Below, in pieces: positions 26,667 through 37,000 of a stretch of 64,000 nt of DNA (positions are counted from its first letter, which is position 1; every line of letters begins with the position of its first letter). The stretch lies in assembly GCF_021559775.1 (NCBI RefSeq), contig NZ_CP056047.1, forward strand, positions 1,798,001 to 1,862,000, given 5' to 3'. Below the pieces are notes generated by a model. It was not told where the DNA came from. It made no database searches and worked only from the letters and a program-made list of their open reading frames with translations. Origin of the DNA: Gillisella vitis (GTDB taxonomy: Bacteria; Pseudomonadota; Alphaproteobacteria; Rhizobiales; Rhizobiaceae). The position numbers and the translations under genes are program-made.

Positions 26667-27178
26667 CACGCGCCCCGGTTCTTGAAAATCATGTAACAGA
26701 ACTGAAATCTGTTGGTGTCGGTCGACGTGTCGAGAATAACGAGCTTGGCCCGCAGCGTCGTATTGTTGAGCAGCCATGCCCCGGTATAGCGCAGAATCGA
26801 GCTTTGACCGTCGCTAGCGCTTTTGGCACTGACCATTGAGCTGCCTAGGTCGTTCTGCCCCCACATGGTTGGGTAAAAACAACTACCGACCGGCAGATCG
26901 GAAAGTCCGCTCAAGCGATTGTAGAAGGACGCATGGAAGATCGGCGTATAACCAAGATCGGGAAAGGTGATCTCGCTATAGTAGATCGTCGCTGTCAGCG
27001 TCGATGAATTGTAATAGATGTTTTGCATGTTGACGCTGCCCTTGACGTGCAGGTCCAGCGTCTCAAACCGCGTATCCATCAATCTGCTTTTCGTTGGCGC
27101 ATAGACATCATCGCCCGGCTGGCTAATGAAGATTCCGACTTCGCCGTTCAGGCTGCCAATGTGAATTCTGTTGGTCAT
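26666..27178 (-). CDS. Small virion/tail-fibre-like protein, paralog B
   Basis: 170 residues, MTNRIHIGSLNGEVGIFISQ start, with GDDVYAPTK matching the GYDV position of its neighbours. The body is Ser/Thr/Tyr-rich and beta-prone, C-terminus FQFCYMIFKNRGA. Start overlaps the stop of paralog C (ATGA). Confidence 0.7.
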   Translation of the reverse strand: MTNRIHIGSLNGEVGIFISQPGDDVYAPTKSRLMDTRFETLDLHVKGSVNMQNIYYNSSTLTATIYYSEITFPDLGYTPIFHASFYNRLSGLSDLPVGSCFYPTMWGQNDLGSSMVSAKSASDGQSSILRYTGAWLLNNTTLRAKLVILDTSTDTNRFQFCYMIFKNRGA

Positions 27179-27654
27179 TGGGAGATCGCAAATACGATGT
27201 ATCGGATAATGCCGGGCCAACGAGCGTATGCGCCGTTGACAGCAGGGCCGCGAAATATAGTGATTATGCCGTCTTCTATGGTGGCTGGTACGCCGCCCCT
27301 GCCACCAAGGTTCCCACCCAATGGTGCCGTGCATCGGATCTCGCCAATGCCCTGCGATTGGAAGCTGTTGGAACGAGGCGTGTACTCGTGAAAAACATAC
27401 GCGGCAGGGGCGTAACCCACGGTCGGAAATGTGATCGTTAGTGAGGTATTTGTAGCCGTGGCGTACTGATCGCCGTCAGCACTACTATACCGTGGCGCGG
27501 GGTCGGTGACCTGACCCCGCGCGATGATCAGGCCGGTAAAGCCCCAATTGCTGTCAAAGACCTTATTCTGATCCGCGACGGAAAGATTCGCAGCGTCATA
27601 GCCTTGCTTGGTCACGATCATCCGTCCAGGCGTGATCGATAGCCTGTTGCTCAT
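27175..27654 (-). CDS. Small virion/tail-fibre-like protein, paralog C
   Basis: 159 residues, MSNRLSITPGRMIVTKQGYD start and IIRYIVFAISQ end. Gly-rich middle (PLGGNLGGRGGVPATIEDG). It follows the tail tip gene, the usual place for fibre or receptor-binding proteins. Three related genes in a row suggest duplication and diversification of host-contact proteins. Confidence 0.7.
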   Translation of the reverse strand: MSNRLSITPGRMIVTKQGYDAANLSVADQNKVFDSNWGFTGLIIARGQVTDPAPRYSSADGDQYATATNTSLTITFPTVGYAPAAYVFHEYTPRSNSFQSQGIGEIRCTAPLGGNLGGRGGVPATIEDGIITIFRGPAVNGAYARWPGIIRYIVFAISQ

Positions 27655-27671
27655 TACTGTCTCCAGTCTCG

Positions 27672-30600
27672 TTAATCGGTGATCAGGATCGTTCCGGCAT
27701 TTAGCGATATGATCATCTTGCCGTTTGTGCTGCGGATCTCACCGGCTGTCACGGTGCCAAGGTTCGCAGTGATGGCGCTTAGGCTATTGACCGACAGCTG
27801 GTTGGCGGTGATAGCTCCGTCTACGATCAGCTCGGCGGCGTTGCGCTTGTTGACGACAAAGCCGCCGACATAGACGTCGTTTGTCGTCGTGGTGCGCCAA
27901 ACGTATGCCGCCATCTGAGCGTAGGCGGCATTCGACGGAGCGGTCAGATTGACTGTTGCCGTTTTGATGCCTGCCGATTGATCGCCCGAAAGGAAATCAA
28001 TGTAACTGATCAATGCGCCGGATCGGTCCAGCCATTTGATGCGCAATAGCGGCGAAACCACACTGTTACCGTATGCCGATCCCGTCACCCGGTATTGCGC
28101 CCCGGCCTGCACCGGAAACCTTTTGCCAAGGAGTTCACCGCCGTAACCGGTCGCACCGGCAACATAGGTGAACTTCATCTGCGACAAAGAGGCCATGCCG
28201 CCAAGATACGGGTCGGTCCAAGACGCCCAGCCAGCGCCCGGCCAAGAGTTGCCAGGATCCTGCATCTGGTTGTCAGGCACCAGGTTGGAGAAGTCGGTCA
28301 ACACCAGCTGTTTGGCCGTCACCGAATTGGCAGCAAGCTTGTCCGCACCGATGGTGCTTGCGGCGATGTTTGTGCCGGTGATTGTTGTGGCGGAAATATT
28401 ACTGCCCGTGATCGTGCCTGCCGCAATGTTTGCCCCGACAATCGCACCCGCTGCAATCTGCGTTGCCGTCAAAGTCCCGGCAACAAGGCGATCAGCCGTG
28501 ATCGTTCCGGTGACAATGTTGCCGTTCTGGATGAGGGTCGTTCCGCCATCCGACCATACCGTTGCACTGGTTTGGTTTACCGTGGCAACCCCAAAGAACA
28601 TCTGCGTGACCCAGGCATAAGTGTTGCCTGACCCTGTAGCGAGATTGAATCCTTCGCATCTGAAGAACACTCTCGCGGCGACGGCATTTGCAGGCGCTTG
28701 CCCCTTCACATAGCCCTGCTGATAACGGGTGAAATCGTAATTTGGATTTCCACCCAAGTTAGTGGCGTCATATTGCTGACCCGAATAACCTATGGTGGTC
28801 CCAGCCGCATTGATCCACTGAATGTAAAAAGTGACTGCGCGGCAACTCTGTGCGTAGTATCTACCCGAGAACTCATAGTAAGCACCGGCAGAAACCGCGA
28901 AACTCTTTGGACCTCCAGTCAATGGGTTCAGCGGACCCATATCCGCATATTGGGCGTTGTTCACATTTCCGGTTAATTCAAAAGAAGAACCGTTTGCAGG
29001 TGCGTAACCGTCTGTTCGTTTGGTGAGCGAGTACACGCCGCCGTTAGCGTAGTAGACCCCCCAGCCTGTGGTGCCAGCTGATGCATCCGAGTTCGTGAGC
29101 TGATTTGCGCTAACGCCGACTGCCAATTTGTCAGCCGTAATCGCTCCCCCTGCAATCTTGGACGCAACGACCGCACCCGCAACAAGTTGATCGGCATTAA
29201 CCGCACCAGCTGCGATTTTACCAGCAATCACTGAGTTGGCCGCAAGCTTATCCGTGGTCACCGACCCAGCCGACAGCATGTTTGCAAGGATGCTGCCGTC
29301 AACAATCAACTGTGCGGCATTGGCCTTTTGCAGGTACATGTAGTCCACCAAGAGATTGGTGGTGTTTGCGTTGTTCGCGTTGCTGTAGATTTGAACAGTG
29401 ACAAATCGAGCGGCGGCAGGAGCGACAACCTGACCGGAATATTTGGAACGAGTTCCCGTGATAATCGCGTTGTTAACCGGGTCTTGATTGCTCAGTTCCG
29501 TTTTGTTTGCATCGAGCCAACGCAGACGGAAATAAAAACCGCCTACAGACGTTGTTCCGCTGTTGGTATAATATTGGACACCCCAACCGTACGTCGCGCC
29601 GCCTTCAACCGGGATGGCGTTTGCCGTTTTGAGCAGGATGGACAAGTCATAGGTATTGTATGGGGTCGTCACTTTTTGAAGAACGAGGCCTCGATTACCG
29701 TTGACGTTGATACCGCCTGCAAAATAAATCGCGCCTTTGCCAGCGGCAGTGTTCAGGTCGTAAAGGCTGCCGAGATCATCAGTGTTGAAATTACCGTTGG
29801 GAATCAGGTTGGTGTAGTCCGTTACAGCCAGGCTTTTTGCTGTAATGGAGCCGACCGCTAGGTTGTTGCCCGTGATGGTGTCAGCCGCAACCTTGCTGCC
29901 GGTGATGATCCCGTCAGCGATCTTCGAGGCGACAATGGCAAGGTCAGCGATCTGCGAGCCGATCAACTGCCCGGTCAGTTCAGCCGTGGACACCGTCTTC
30001 ACATAGGCCGCACCGTTCCAGCGATAAGCCTCACCATTGAACGTGACATAGGCAGACACGCGGCTGGTCGGCAGTTGGGTGACAACCTTAACCGGCTCAA
30101 TCTCAGCCGCTAACTTGGTCGCATCGACCGCCTCAGCAGCAAGCTTTGCTCCGGTCACCGCCGCGTCGGCAAGCTTGTCGGCGATGACAGACTTAGCCGC
30201 CAGGATCTCTTGCGTCACCGCCTCGACCTGGAGCTTGGACGTACTGACAGCGGCGTCCGCGAGCTTCAGATTGGTGACCGCCTCGTCCATGATCTTGGAC
30301 GCCGTCACCGCCGCGTCGGCGATCTTCGATGACACAATCGAACCGTCGAGAACATCAGTTGATTCCGACAGATTCAGCGTGGTGACGGAAAGCCAGTCGG
30401 ACGCGACGGTTTCCCGGCTGGACACCGGAACCAATTTGCCCTGCACTTCATATTCTGTTAGCGCCAGGCACCAAGTGCCGGACAGGGTCCAGGTCGCAGC
30501 GCCAGCGTACGGATGCGCATCGCTATCATAAACAACAACGCCCGTGGCTTTGATGCGCACCTTGACCCAAACCCGCGCCACGTCATCCAGATCGGCGGTG

Positions 30601-32258
30601 CAGGAAACAACAATAGCGGGCCTGCGATCCTGGCTGTCGCTATCGGTGACAGATCCGGCGACAACGCTCCAGCCTGTCGTGGACTGCGCAACAGGCACCC
30701 CGCTGGAGACACTGCCGGTGACCGGTGGTTTATAATCTTTGCTCTGGTTCCAGCTGTAATCGGTCGGATCGACTTCGGTGATATCGAGGACAACATCAAG
30801 GTTGGGCTGATCGAGAACACCATCGACCCGAAACCGCTTCTCGACATAGCCATTGCGATTGCTGGACGTGGCGACAATGTCACCCGGTTCCAATGCCCCG
30901 AACTTTGGCGGCATGGAAATGGTATGACGGCGGGCGCGACGGGCTTCCTTCAAGGCCGATTGCATCAGCCGCTGCACCTGTCCAGCGTAAGGCACAAAAT
31001 CGAGACTGACATCCGACAGCAGACGACGGTTGCCGTCTTCCACCTCATAATCGCCGTTATAGAGCGGCGGGGCTTCCGTCATATTCCAGGCGTCATCCGG
31101 CGATGGATAGGAGGCGGAAATCCCGTTGACGGTATCGGACAGGCCGAAGAATGGCGCAAAGCTCTGCTCTTCCGTGGACAGAATATCGGCATCCGAGAAG
31201 GTCATGACAGGTTCGTCCGACACGCCGATAAACGGCTTATAGGTGCCGCCGATCTCGGCAAGCCGACCGTTGCAGGCGGTTAGCATCGCTTGCGCCGCAT
31301 CCTGCAAGGCAGCACTGACCTGCACCTCAGCGCCGGAGCGATAGGTGGCCTCCATGCCATCAGCGCCTTCGATCAGGGTGCGGCATTTGCCGATCTGGGC
31401 AATCCAGTGGCTGGCAGGCAAGCGCCGTTCGGTGACGGTCTGGAGGCCATAGAGCCATTGACCGTTCCAGCGGATACCGCGCATCAGGGCATAGAGCTGG
31501 ACAACAGGCAGCCGGTCGCCATCGCCGCCCCAGGTCGAGGCGTCGCTCCAGCGCTGCGGGCCATTGCCGCCGACAGAACTATCCTTGGAGGGATCATAAA
31601 GCCGCATACCATCCAGCACGAACTTGAAGGACGGAAAGCCGGAAAACAGCTCCTGGTTCACGCGCGAGGTGGCAATCACATAGGCAACGCCATGGCCGAC
31701 GCGGGTATTCTCGTAAGGGCGGGCCGTGGACGAGACACGGTTGACTAGAAAGCTATCCGCTTCAGTCTGCGTGCCATCGTAAAACTTCAGCCAGAGGTAA
31801 TCGGTATTGCCCTTGCGGTAATCGACAACCGGCCATCCGTATTCGGCATGCGGATGATCGAAATCGATCTCGCAGGCGACACCATTGACCACTGCCACCA
31901 GCAGCGACTTGATCGGCGCATCGGCCAGCGCAATGACCTGGGTGACATAGGCATTCGGTGTCTTGCCCGCATTGCCCCAGGTATTGGCATAAACCAGAGA
32001 ACCAGCCGTCGCCGTCATGCCAAAAATGATCGAGCGCGGCACGGTGCCACCGGACTGCAATTGCCCATTGACGGCAAAACTTGCTGTGGAAGCCTTGTTC
32101 TTGCCCGCCACAGCCGAGGCCAGATAGTTCAAACCAACGCCGACCGCACCCTTCAGAAGGGCAGTACCAATCCCGGCCCATGTAAGGCCGCCCACAAAGG
32201 TCGAGATCGCACCCGCCGCGCTGGTGACAAGTGCGCCGATAGCAGTAAAGAATGTCAT
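27672..32258 (-). CDS. Tail tip / host-specificity protein (GpJ/GTA-type), 1528 aa
   Basis: Large baseplate-hub protein at the tail end that contacts the host. From ATG 32258 it begins MTFFTAIGALVTSAAGAIST with a hydrophobic N-terminus. It continues with the conserved J-like region (GTVPRSIIFGMTATAGSLVY, VTQVIALADAPIKSLLVAVV) and a central fibronectin-like part. Repeated coiled or beta segments of the form SKIADAAVTxSKI follow from about 30.3 to 29.8 kb, near 29.2 kb and near 28.4 kb. Two carbohydrate-binding-like modules share TDYTNLIPNGNF / TDFSNLVPDNQM starts. The frame is open for 142 codons upstream but that part overlaps the acetyltransferase gene and is out of family. Confidence 0.9.
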   Translation of the reverse strand: MTFFTAIGALVTSAAGAISTFVGGLTWAGIGTALLKGAVGVGLNYLASAVAGKNKASTASFAVNGQLQSGGTVPRSIIFGMTATAGSLVYANTWGNAGKTPNAYVTQVIALADAPIKSLLVAVVNGVACEIDFDHPHAEYGWPVVDYRKGNTDYLWLKFYDGTQTEADSFLVNRVSSTARPYENTRVGHGVAYVIATSRVNQELFSGFPSFKFVLDGMRLYDPSKDSSVGGNGPQRWSDASTWGGDGDRLPVVQLYALMRGIRWNGQWLYGLQTVTERRLPASHWIAQIGKCRTLIEGADGMEATYRSGAEVQVSAALQDAAQAMLTACNGRLAEIGGTYKPFIGVSDEPVMTFSDADILSTEEQSFAPFFGLSDTVNGISASYPSPDDAWNMTEAPPLYNGDYEVEDGNRRLLSDVSLDFVPYAGQVQRLMQSALKEARRARRHTISMPPKFGALEPGDIVATSSNRNGYVEKRFRVDGVLDQPNLDVVLDITEVDPTDYSWNQSKDYKPPVTGSVSSGVPVAQSTTGWSVVAGSVTDSDSQDRRPAIVVSCTADLDDVARVWVKVRIKATGVVVYDSDAHPYAGAATWTLSGTWCLALTEYEVQGKLVPVSSRETVASDWLSVTTLNLSESTDVLDGSIVSSKIADAAVTASKIMDEAVTNLKLADAAVSTSKLQVEAVTQEILAAKSVIADKLADAAVTGAKLAAEAVDATKLAAEIEPVKVVTQLPTSRVSAYVTFNGEAYRWNGAAYVKTVSTAELTGQLIGSQIADLAIVASKIADGIITGSKVAADTITGNNLAVGSITAKSLAVTDYTNLIPNGNFNTDDLGSLYDLNTAAGKGAIYFAGGINVNGNRGLVLQKVTTPYNTYDLSILLKTANAIPVEGGATYGWGVQYYTNSGTTSVGGFYFRLRWLDANKTELSNQDPVNNAIITGTRSKYSGQVVAPAAARFVTVQIYSNANNANTTNLLVDYMYLQKANAAQLIVDGSILANMLSAGSVTTDKLAANSVIAGKIAAGAVNADQLVAGAVVASKIAGGAITADKLAVGVSANQLTNSDASAGTTGWGVYYANGGVYSLTKRTDGYAPANGSSFELTGNVNNAQYADMGPLNPLTGGPKSFAVSAGAYYEFSGRYYAQSCRAVTFYIQWINAAGTTIGYSGQQYDATNLGGNPNYDFTRYQQGYVKGQAPANAVAARVFFRCEGFNLATGSGNTYAWVTQMFFGVATVNQTSATVWSDGGTTLIQNGNIVTGTITADRLVAGTLTATQIAAGAIVGANIAAGTITGSNISATTITGTNIAASTIGADKLAANSVTAKQLVLTDFSNLVPDNQMQDPGNSWPGAGWASWTDPYLGGMASLSQMKFTYVAGATGYGGELLGKRFPVQAGAQYRVTGSAYGNSVVSPLLRIKWLDRSGALISYIDFLSGDQSAGIKTATVNLTAPSNAAYAQMAAYVWRTTTTNDVYVGGFVVNKRNAAELIVDGAITANQLSVNSLSAITANLGTVTAGEIRSTNGKMIISLNAGTILITD

Positions 32259-32271
32259 GGATGGAATACCC

Positions 32272-32703
32272 TTAGAGGGGTTTGATAAAATGCGTCTCGG
32301 CAGGCGCATAGCCGCGCCGGACATAGAGGCTCGACACATCGTTGGTGGCAAGCGCCGCCATGCCGATAGAGACGCATCCGATGGATTTGGCCCATGCCTC
32401 ATAGGCATCGAGCATGATAAGGCCGGAGCGACCCCGCGCCTGCGGTGCGATAAACCACACCGTTTCCTTGGCCACCAGACCAGCCCCGAAGGGATGATCA
32501 AAGGCCGATGCGAGCAACAGGCCACACACGATGCCATCGCGTTCCAGTAGCAACGCACATGCCATCGGATTGTCGAGGTGCAGCCGGTAGAGCGCATCGG
32601 CCTGCGCCGCTTCGAACCGGAAGGCATAGCCCGCCGCTGCATGACTGTCCCGCAGCAAGGCGATGACGGCAAACCGGTCGGCAATCGTGCCCGGCCTAAC
32701 CAT
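32272..32703 (-). CDS. GNAT-family acetyltransferase in tail module
   Basis: 143 residues from ATG 32703, overlapping the upstream gene by 8 bases. GNAT core: LLLASAFDHPFGAGLVAKET, then motif A region VWFIAPQARGRSGLIML, and the end ALATNDVSSLYVRRGYAPAE with the typical SxxxYxRxGF-like motif. N-acetyltransferases occur between tail genes in several alphaproteobacterial phages. Here it occupies the position where GTA-type tails encode an NlpC/P60 peptidase. Substrate unknown. Confidence 0.82.
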   Translation of the reverse strand: MVRPGTIADRFAVIALLRDSHAAAGYAFRFEAAQADALYRLHLDNPMACALLLERDGIVCGLLLASAFDHPFGAGLVAKETVWFIAPQARGRSGLIMLDAYEAWAKSIGCVSIGMAALATNDVSSLYVRRGYAPAETHFIKPL

Positions 32704-33385
32704 TTTTAGCCAAAGCCTTGGCCAGGAAATCCGCCATGCTGTTTGCCTTTGACGTGGTAATCTTGCCCTGTGTCTGTCCCCAGAACAGTTCCCAATCGCC
32801 AACCACCGCCGCATCCTGATAGAAATTATCGGTGGAGCTGCGCAGCTTCTGGCTGGCATCCGACCGGGTGTCGGGATTGGAGCGGGTGATTTCCTGCATA
32901 TGGGAGGCGCAGGTCAACGTCACCGCGCCGGTATCTCCTTCGGCTGGGGTCTTGATCTCTATCGTGTCGACAAAGCCCAGGAACCGCAGTTCTGCCGGAG
33001 ACACCAGCTTGCGGGTTTGCGGAGAAAACAGACCGCGATAGATTTCCACGCGGGCCTGTTTGCAATCGTAGAGCCGCACGGCCTGCGCCACCATATCGTC
33101 AATCTGGGACATGGTGATGGTGACGTTCTGCGCCTCCAGCGTCGAGACCAGCGGGATTTCTGTGATGCTGATCAGCGTGCCGGAACCGTAAAAGCTCCTG
33201 ATATCGGCGTTGCCGGTGTCGGGATGGACCACCTCGGCAGTGATGTTACCGACATCCGACCAGAAGCCAACGGAAACCGGGTTTCCAGTGGTCCGGTCGC
33301 GCGCAATAATCCAGAGAAAATCACGCGCCACCAATTGCCGCGCCGCCAGCGCGTTGGTGATTGCAGCAGGATATAAGCGCATCAA
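32696..33385 (-). CDS. Phage tail/baseplate protein (DUF2163-like)
   Basis: 229 residues, MMRLYPAAITNALAARQLVA start. Contains ITEIPLVSTLEAQNVTITMS and ARVEIYRGLFSPQTRKLVSP, then CASHMQEITRSNPDTRSD near the end, with the Cys and polar end typical of the distal-tail proteins next to GpJ in GTA-like tails. Start overlaps the stop of the previous gene by 4 bases. Confidence 0.75.
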   Translation of the reverse strand: MMRLYPAAITNALAARQLVARDFLWIIARDRTTGNPVSVGFWSDVGNITAEVVHPDTGNADIRSFYGSGTLISITEIPLVSTLEAQNVTITMSQIDDMVAQAVRLYDCKQARVEIYRGLFSPQTRKLVSPAELRFLGFVDTIEIKTPAEGDTGAVTLTCASHMQEITRSNPDTRSDASQKLRSSTDNFYQDAAVVGDWELFWGQTQGKITTSKANSMADFLAKALAKNG

Positions 33386-34008
33386 CGCACCTCGATACCT
33401 TGGAAAGACACAGAGCCGCGCCCGGTGGACGAATCGGCTTCAGAGGAAATCGACCCCGGCACGATCATCATCGTGCAGGAGGGCCGCAGCAGCGTGACAG
33501 CAGACCCCGCAGCGGTTCCCGGCCACAAATGCGGGCGAAGCTCGAACGGCCCGGCAATACCGGATCCATTGGCAACCGCACCCTCGACAACGCGGTAAAG
33601 CCCGCTGCCTGCAATCTGGATCATGTCGCCAACCGAGACCACATAACCAGCCCCCAGCCCGGAGATCGTCACGCTCTTATTGTTGGCACCAATGGCAGAC
33701 AGGACCACGCCATTGTCCGGCACGGGCTTTCCGGTAGGATAGGCAATGGGCCGGGACCGTGACAGGGAATACCCCCGGAAGTATTGCAAGCCACCTTCCA
33801 ACGCCTCGATCCGCGCCCGCCAGACGTCGAGCGTATTGGGGCCAAGTTCCTTTGTTTTGTAAGTCGCCGACCACAGCGGCGACCCCAGATCCTTGGTGTA
33901 AGTCACCCCGCCCTCTGTCCGGGATTGCTCCTGGCGAAACAGCGGCTCGAACTTAGTGGTCCAACCGGGGAAGTCGGCGAGCAGGTCAATGGGATAGACG
34001 ACGGTCAT
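33382..34008 (-). CDS. Phage distal tail protein
   Basis: 208 residues from ATG 34008, overlapping the tape-measure stop as ATGA. MTVVYPIDLLADFPGWTTKF start; central LEGGLQYFRGYSLSRSRPIA; beta-rich Gly/Val segments. Position immediately after the tape measure and before the DUF2163-like gene is that of the distal tail hub in GTA-type siphovirus tails. Family number not certain. Confidence 0.72.
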   Translation of the reverse strand: MTVVYPIDLLADFPGWTTKFEPLFRQEQSRTEGGVTYTKDLGSPLWSATYKTKELGPNTLDVWRARIEALEGGLQYFRGYSLSRSRPIAYPTGKPVPDNGVVLSAIGANNKSVTISGLGAGYVVSVGDMIQIAGSGLYRVVEGAVANGSGIAGPFELRPHLWPGTAAGSAVTLLRPSCTMMIVPGSISSEADSSTGRGSVSFQGIEVR

Positions 34009-37000
34009 ACCTTCACCCCTCTTGCCCGCGCGCCCTTCATGGCATTGAGCACCTTGGTGTCAAATGTCTTGCGATCTTGCGCAAGCGCATGCTGCAAGCG
34101 ACTGACCGCCTCGGCGTCCGCACCTCGGGCATCAATAACCGGCGCATAGGTGACGCTTGTGGGTGCGTTTTTATTAGCCGCAGCCCTGGACAGATCCGGC
34201 ATGCGCGGTGCACTGGGCCCGACATAGCCGCCGCTGGAATAGCCCTTCAGCCGCTTGCGCATGGCGTCCAGGCCAGCAGGCCCGCCAGCCTTGCGCACAG
34301 AATCCGCATCAAAGACATACTCGCCCTTGTGCACGACGCCCGCTGGCTCATACTTGCCCCCTGCTCCGGTATAACCGCCATCGGCGAATAGGCCTGTCAT
34401 TCCTATGTATTTCGACAGGCTTGACGATCCACCTCCGAAAAAGTTCGTCAACCAGCCGCCGCTGCTGGTGGCGGACGATCCGCCAAACAGGCCGTCAAAG
34501 GCACTGCTCAGGGCAAGTTCACCCAGCTTCTTGAGAACGCCGGACAGGGCGCTTTCAAAACTTTGCGCGCCCATGACCACGTCCGAGAACGCCGACTTGG
34601 CAGTATCGTAAAACTCTTGAGCTGTCTGTTGCGACCGCTGTTGAGCCTCTTGGACCCGTCGCAACACGTCTGCCTGTTCGGCGTAGGCGGAGGACACCTC
34701 CTGGATTCGCAGAGATTGCGTTTCGGAGATTCCGGCATTACGCCAATTTTCGTCACCATTCTTGCGGGCTTCCTCGCGCACGTCAGCCAAAGCCTGCTTC
34801 TCAAGGTCGAGCGCCATGCGGCGCTGTTCCTGCTGATAATAAGTCTGGCCTACGACCTGCTGTTCCTGCACCAGCGCCGCCGTGCGATCACGCACGCCTT
34901 GGATATCCGTCTCAAAACGGCTATCTGTGTTTTTTGACACCGATGGTGTTTTGTCAGGCTTAGAACGGGTTTCATCCGCCTGGACGTTAGATTGCGCTAA
35001 CTTGCGGATTTGATCATCCGGCAAATACCCACCGGTCCTTTGCAAATCGGCTTTTATCTTGGCGATTTCTTTTTCAACAGCAAGCTGATGTTTCGAGAGC
35101 GTGTTTTGCCGCTGTGCTTCATCCGCATAGGCCTTGCCGATTCGAAGCATCTCTTCGCTGTTTTGCCGTGACTTATAATCCGCCTGCTGACGAGCAGAAA
35201 AATTGGGTGACAGTGCTTCAGAAATATCTGCCCTGGCGTTTTTGGCCGCTACAGTCACCTGGTTAAAGGCGTCAAGAATTGGAACGAGGCGATTGACATA
35301 ATCAATCGCGTTAAGATTTACACCCGCAACACCCCGCAGCGCTTCTTTCGTGTCCGCAGCGCTCGCCTGACCATCTTCGAATTTCTGAATAAGTGCATCA
35401 ATCTGGCTAACTTGGCCAGCCGAAATCATGTTTGAATTACCTAGTAACGCCAATTCGTCACGCATGGCCCCAAGATGTTCTCGCACCAGGTCGATCTCAG
35501 ATGTATCGCCAAGCGCAAGCACACCCGTTTTCGCAGCCTTGAATATCTCGACAGATCGTTGCAATTGGAGATTCAACGCCAGAACGGGCTTGCTGATTTC
35601 AGTCTGCTGGATCTCCTTCAGCTTCACCAGCGCCTCATTGGCAACAATGTTCCCATCGCGAACGCCAGCCGCGTAACGTGTGATGGCGGAAAGGGCGGTT
35701 TTATCCTCAGATGAGGAAAAAACACCACTAAATCCGCTCAACTTTGAGGTTGCCTGACTGATGATCGATCCGAATTCATCGCCCTGATCGAAGAAACTCA
35801 GCTTGCCGCCGCCCTTTAGGCGGTCGATTTCGTCATTAAATTCACGGATCTTTTGAACCCGCTCTGTCTTAGCCAATTCATCAAGGGACTTGGACGTTTT
35901 ATCAAGATCCGGGGCCGCTTGCTTCGTCAGCAAGCCTAAGCGCTCTAGCTCGGAAGCGACGTGCTTGGCATTGGCCGCCGCTTCCGTAGACGACGACGCG
36001 AATAATGCCAGCGCCCCGACAACAGTGCCGCCGATGATCAGACCAAGCGGACCAGCCGCCGCACCGATGCCGCTGATGGCGGTCGCAATACCGGCCATGG
36101 ACGATGCAGCCCGCAGTGCCGCGATCAACCGGACAACTGCTGCTGTGGCGAGGCCAAGATTGGCGAGCATGCCTGCAATAGAACGACCGACCAGTGCACC
36201 GGCGATCACACTTGCCAGCAAAAGGACCGTGTCTGCCGTGCCGTTAAAGTCATCCGCAAGGGCATTCAAGCCAGCAACCAGGCGCTGGGATGCGCCGAGG
36301 CTCTCATCCGTCTGACCGATATAACGGATGAAGGCGTTGTTCACCTTGGTCACGCCCTGTTCAATCGTCTGGGTGGTATTGGCCGCCATGCCCTGGATGG
36401 TCGGCAATCCCTTCAGAAAGGACTGGAAAAAGTCGCGGTTGGACACTGCGCCGTCATTGACCAATTGTTTGAGCTTGCTGACAGAACCGCCCGCAGCACT
36501 GAGACCATTGGCAACGGCGATCAGGATCGGCCGCCCCCCTTCATTGATCGAATTGAACTGCTCCGCCTGAACACGTGTCGAACCAAGCAACTGACCAAGC
36601 TGGGTCAATGCACCGGATGCGGCTCCCACACTCTTTCCCTCAACCCTAAGGGCAGTCCCCACGCCGTCCGTGAATTTCAGCAGGTCGCTTTGACTTGCGC
36701 CCAAATTATTGGAGGCCTGCGCTGCTTTACCAAACAATTCAACCATCGCTCCCACCGGAGCCGCATTGTTTTGGGCAGATTGGTATATCTTATCTAAAAT
36801 CTGCACCTGATTTTCGCCAACGACGCCAGCAACAGCGAGACTATTTTTCGCGTCGGTCCAGGCGTCAGCATAGGCAAGCACATCATTGACCTTGATCGCA
36901 GAAGCAATATTCTTCAGCGGCGCGATCAAGCCATTTGCTGCGGATGATCCAAGCGCGCCAAGACGCTTATCCATCTGCTGATAACGTTTCTCGATAGCTC

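Noticed and set aside
32259-32684. N-terminal extension of the tail tip frame by 142 codons
   Set aside because: The extension overlaps the GNAT gene in another frame and has Arg/Ser/Cys-rich shadow composition; the ATG at 32258 starts the conserved hydrophobic N-terminus.
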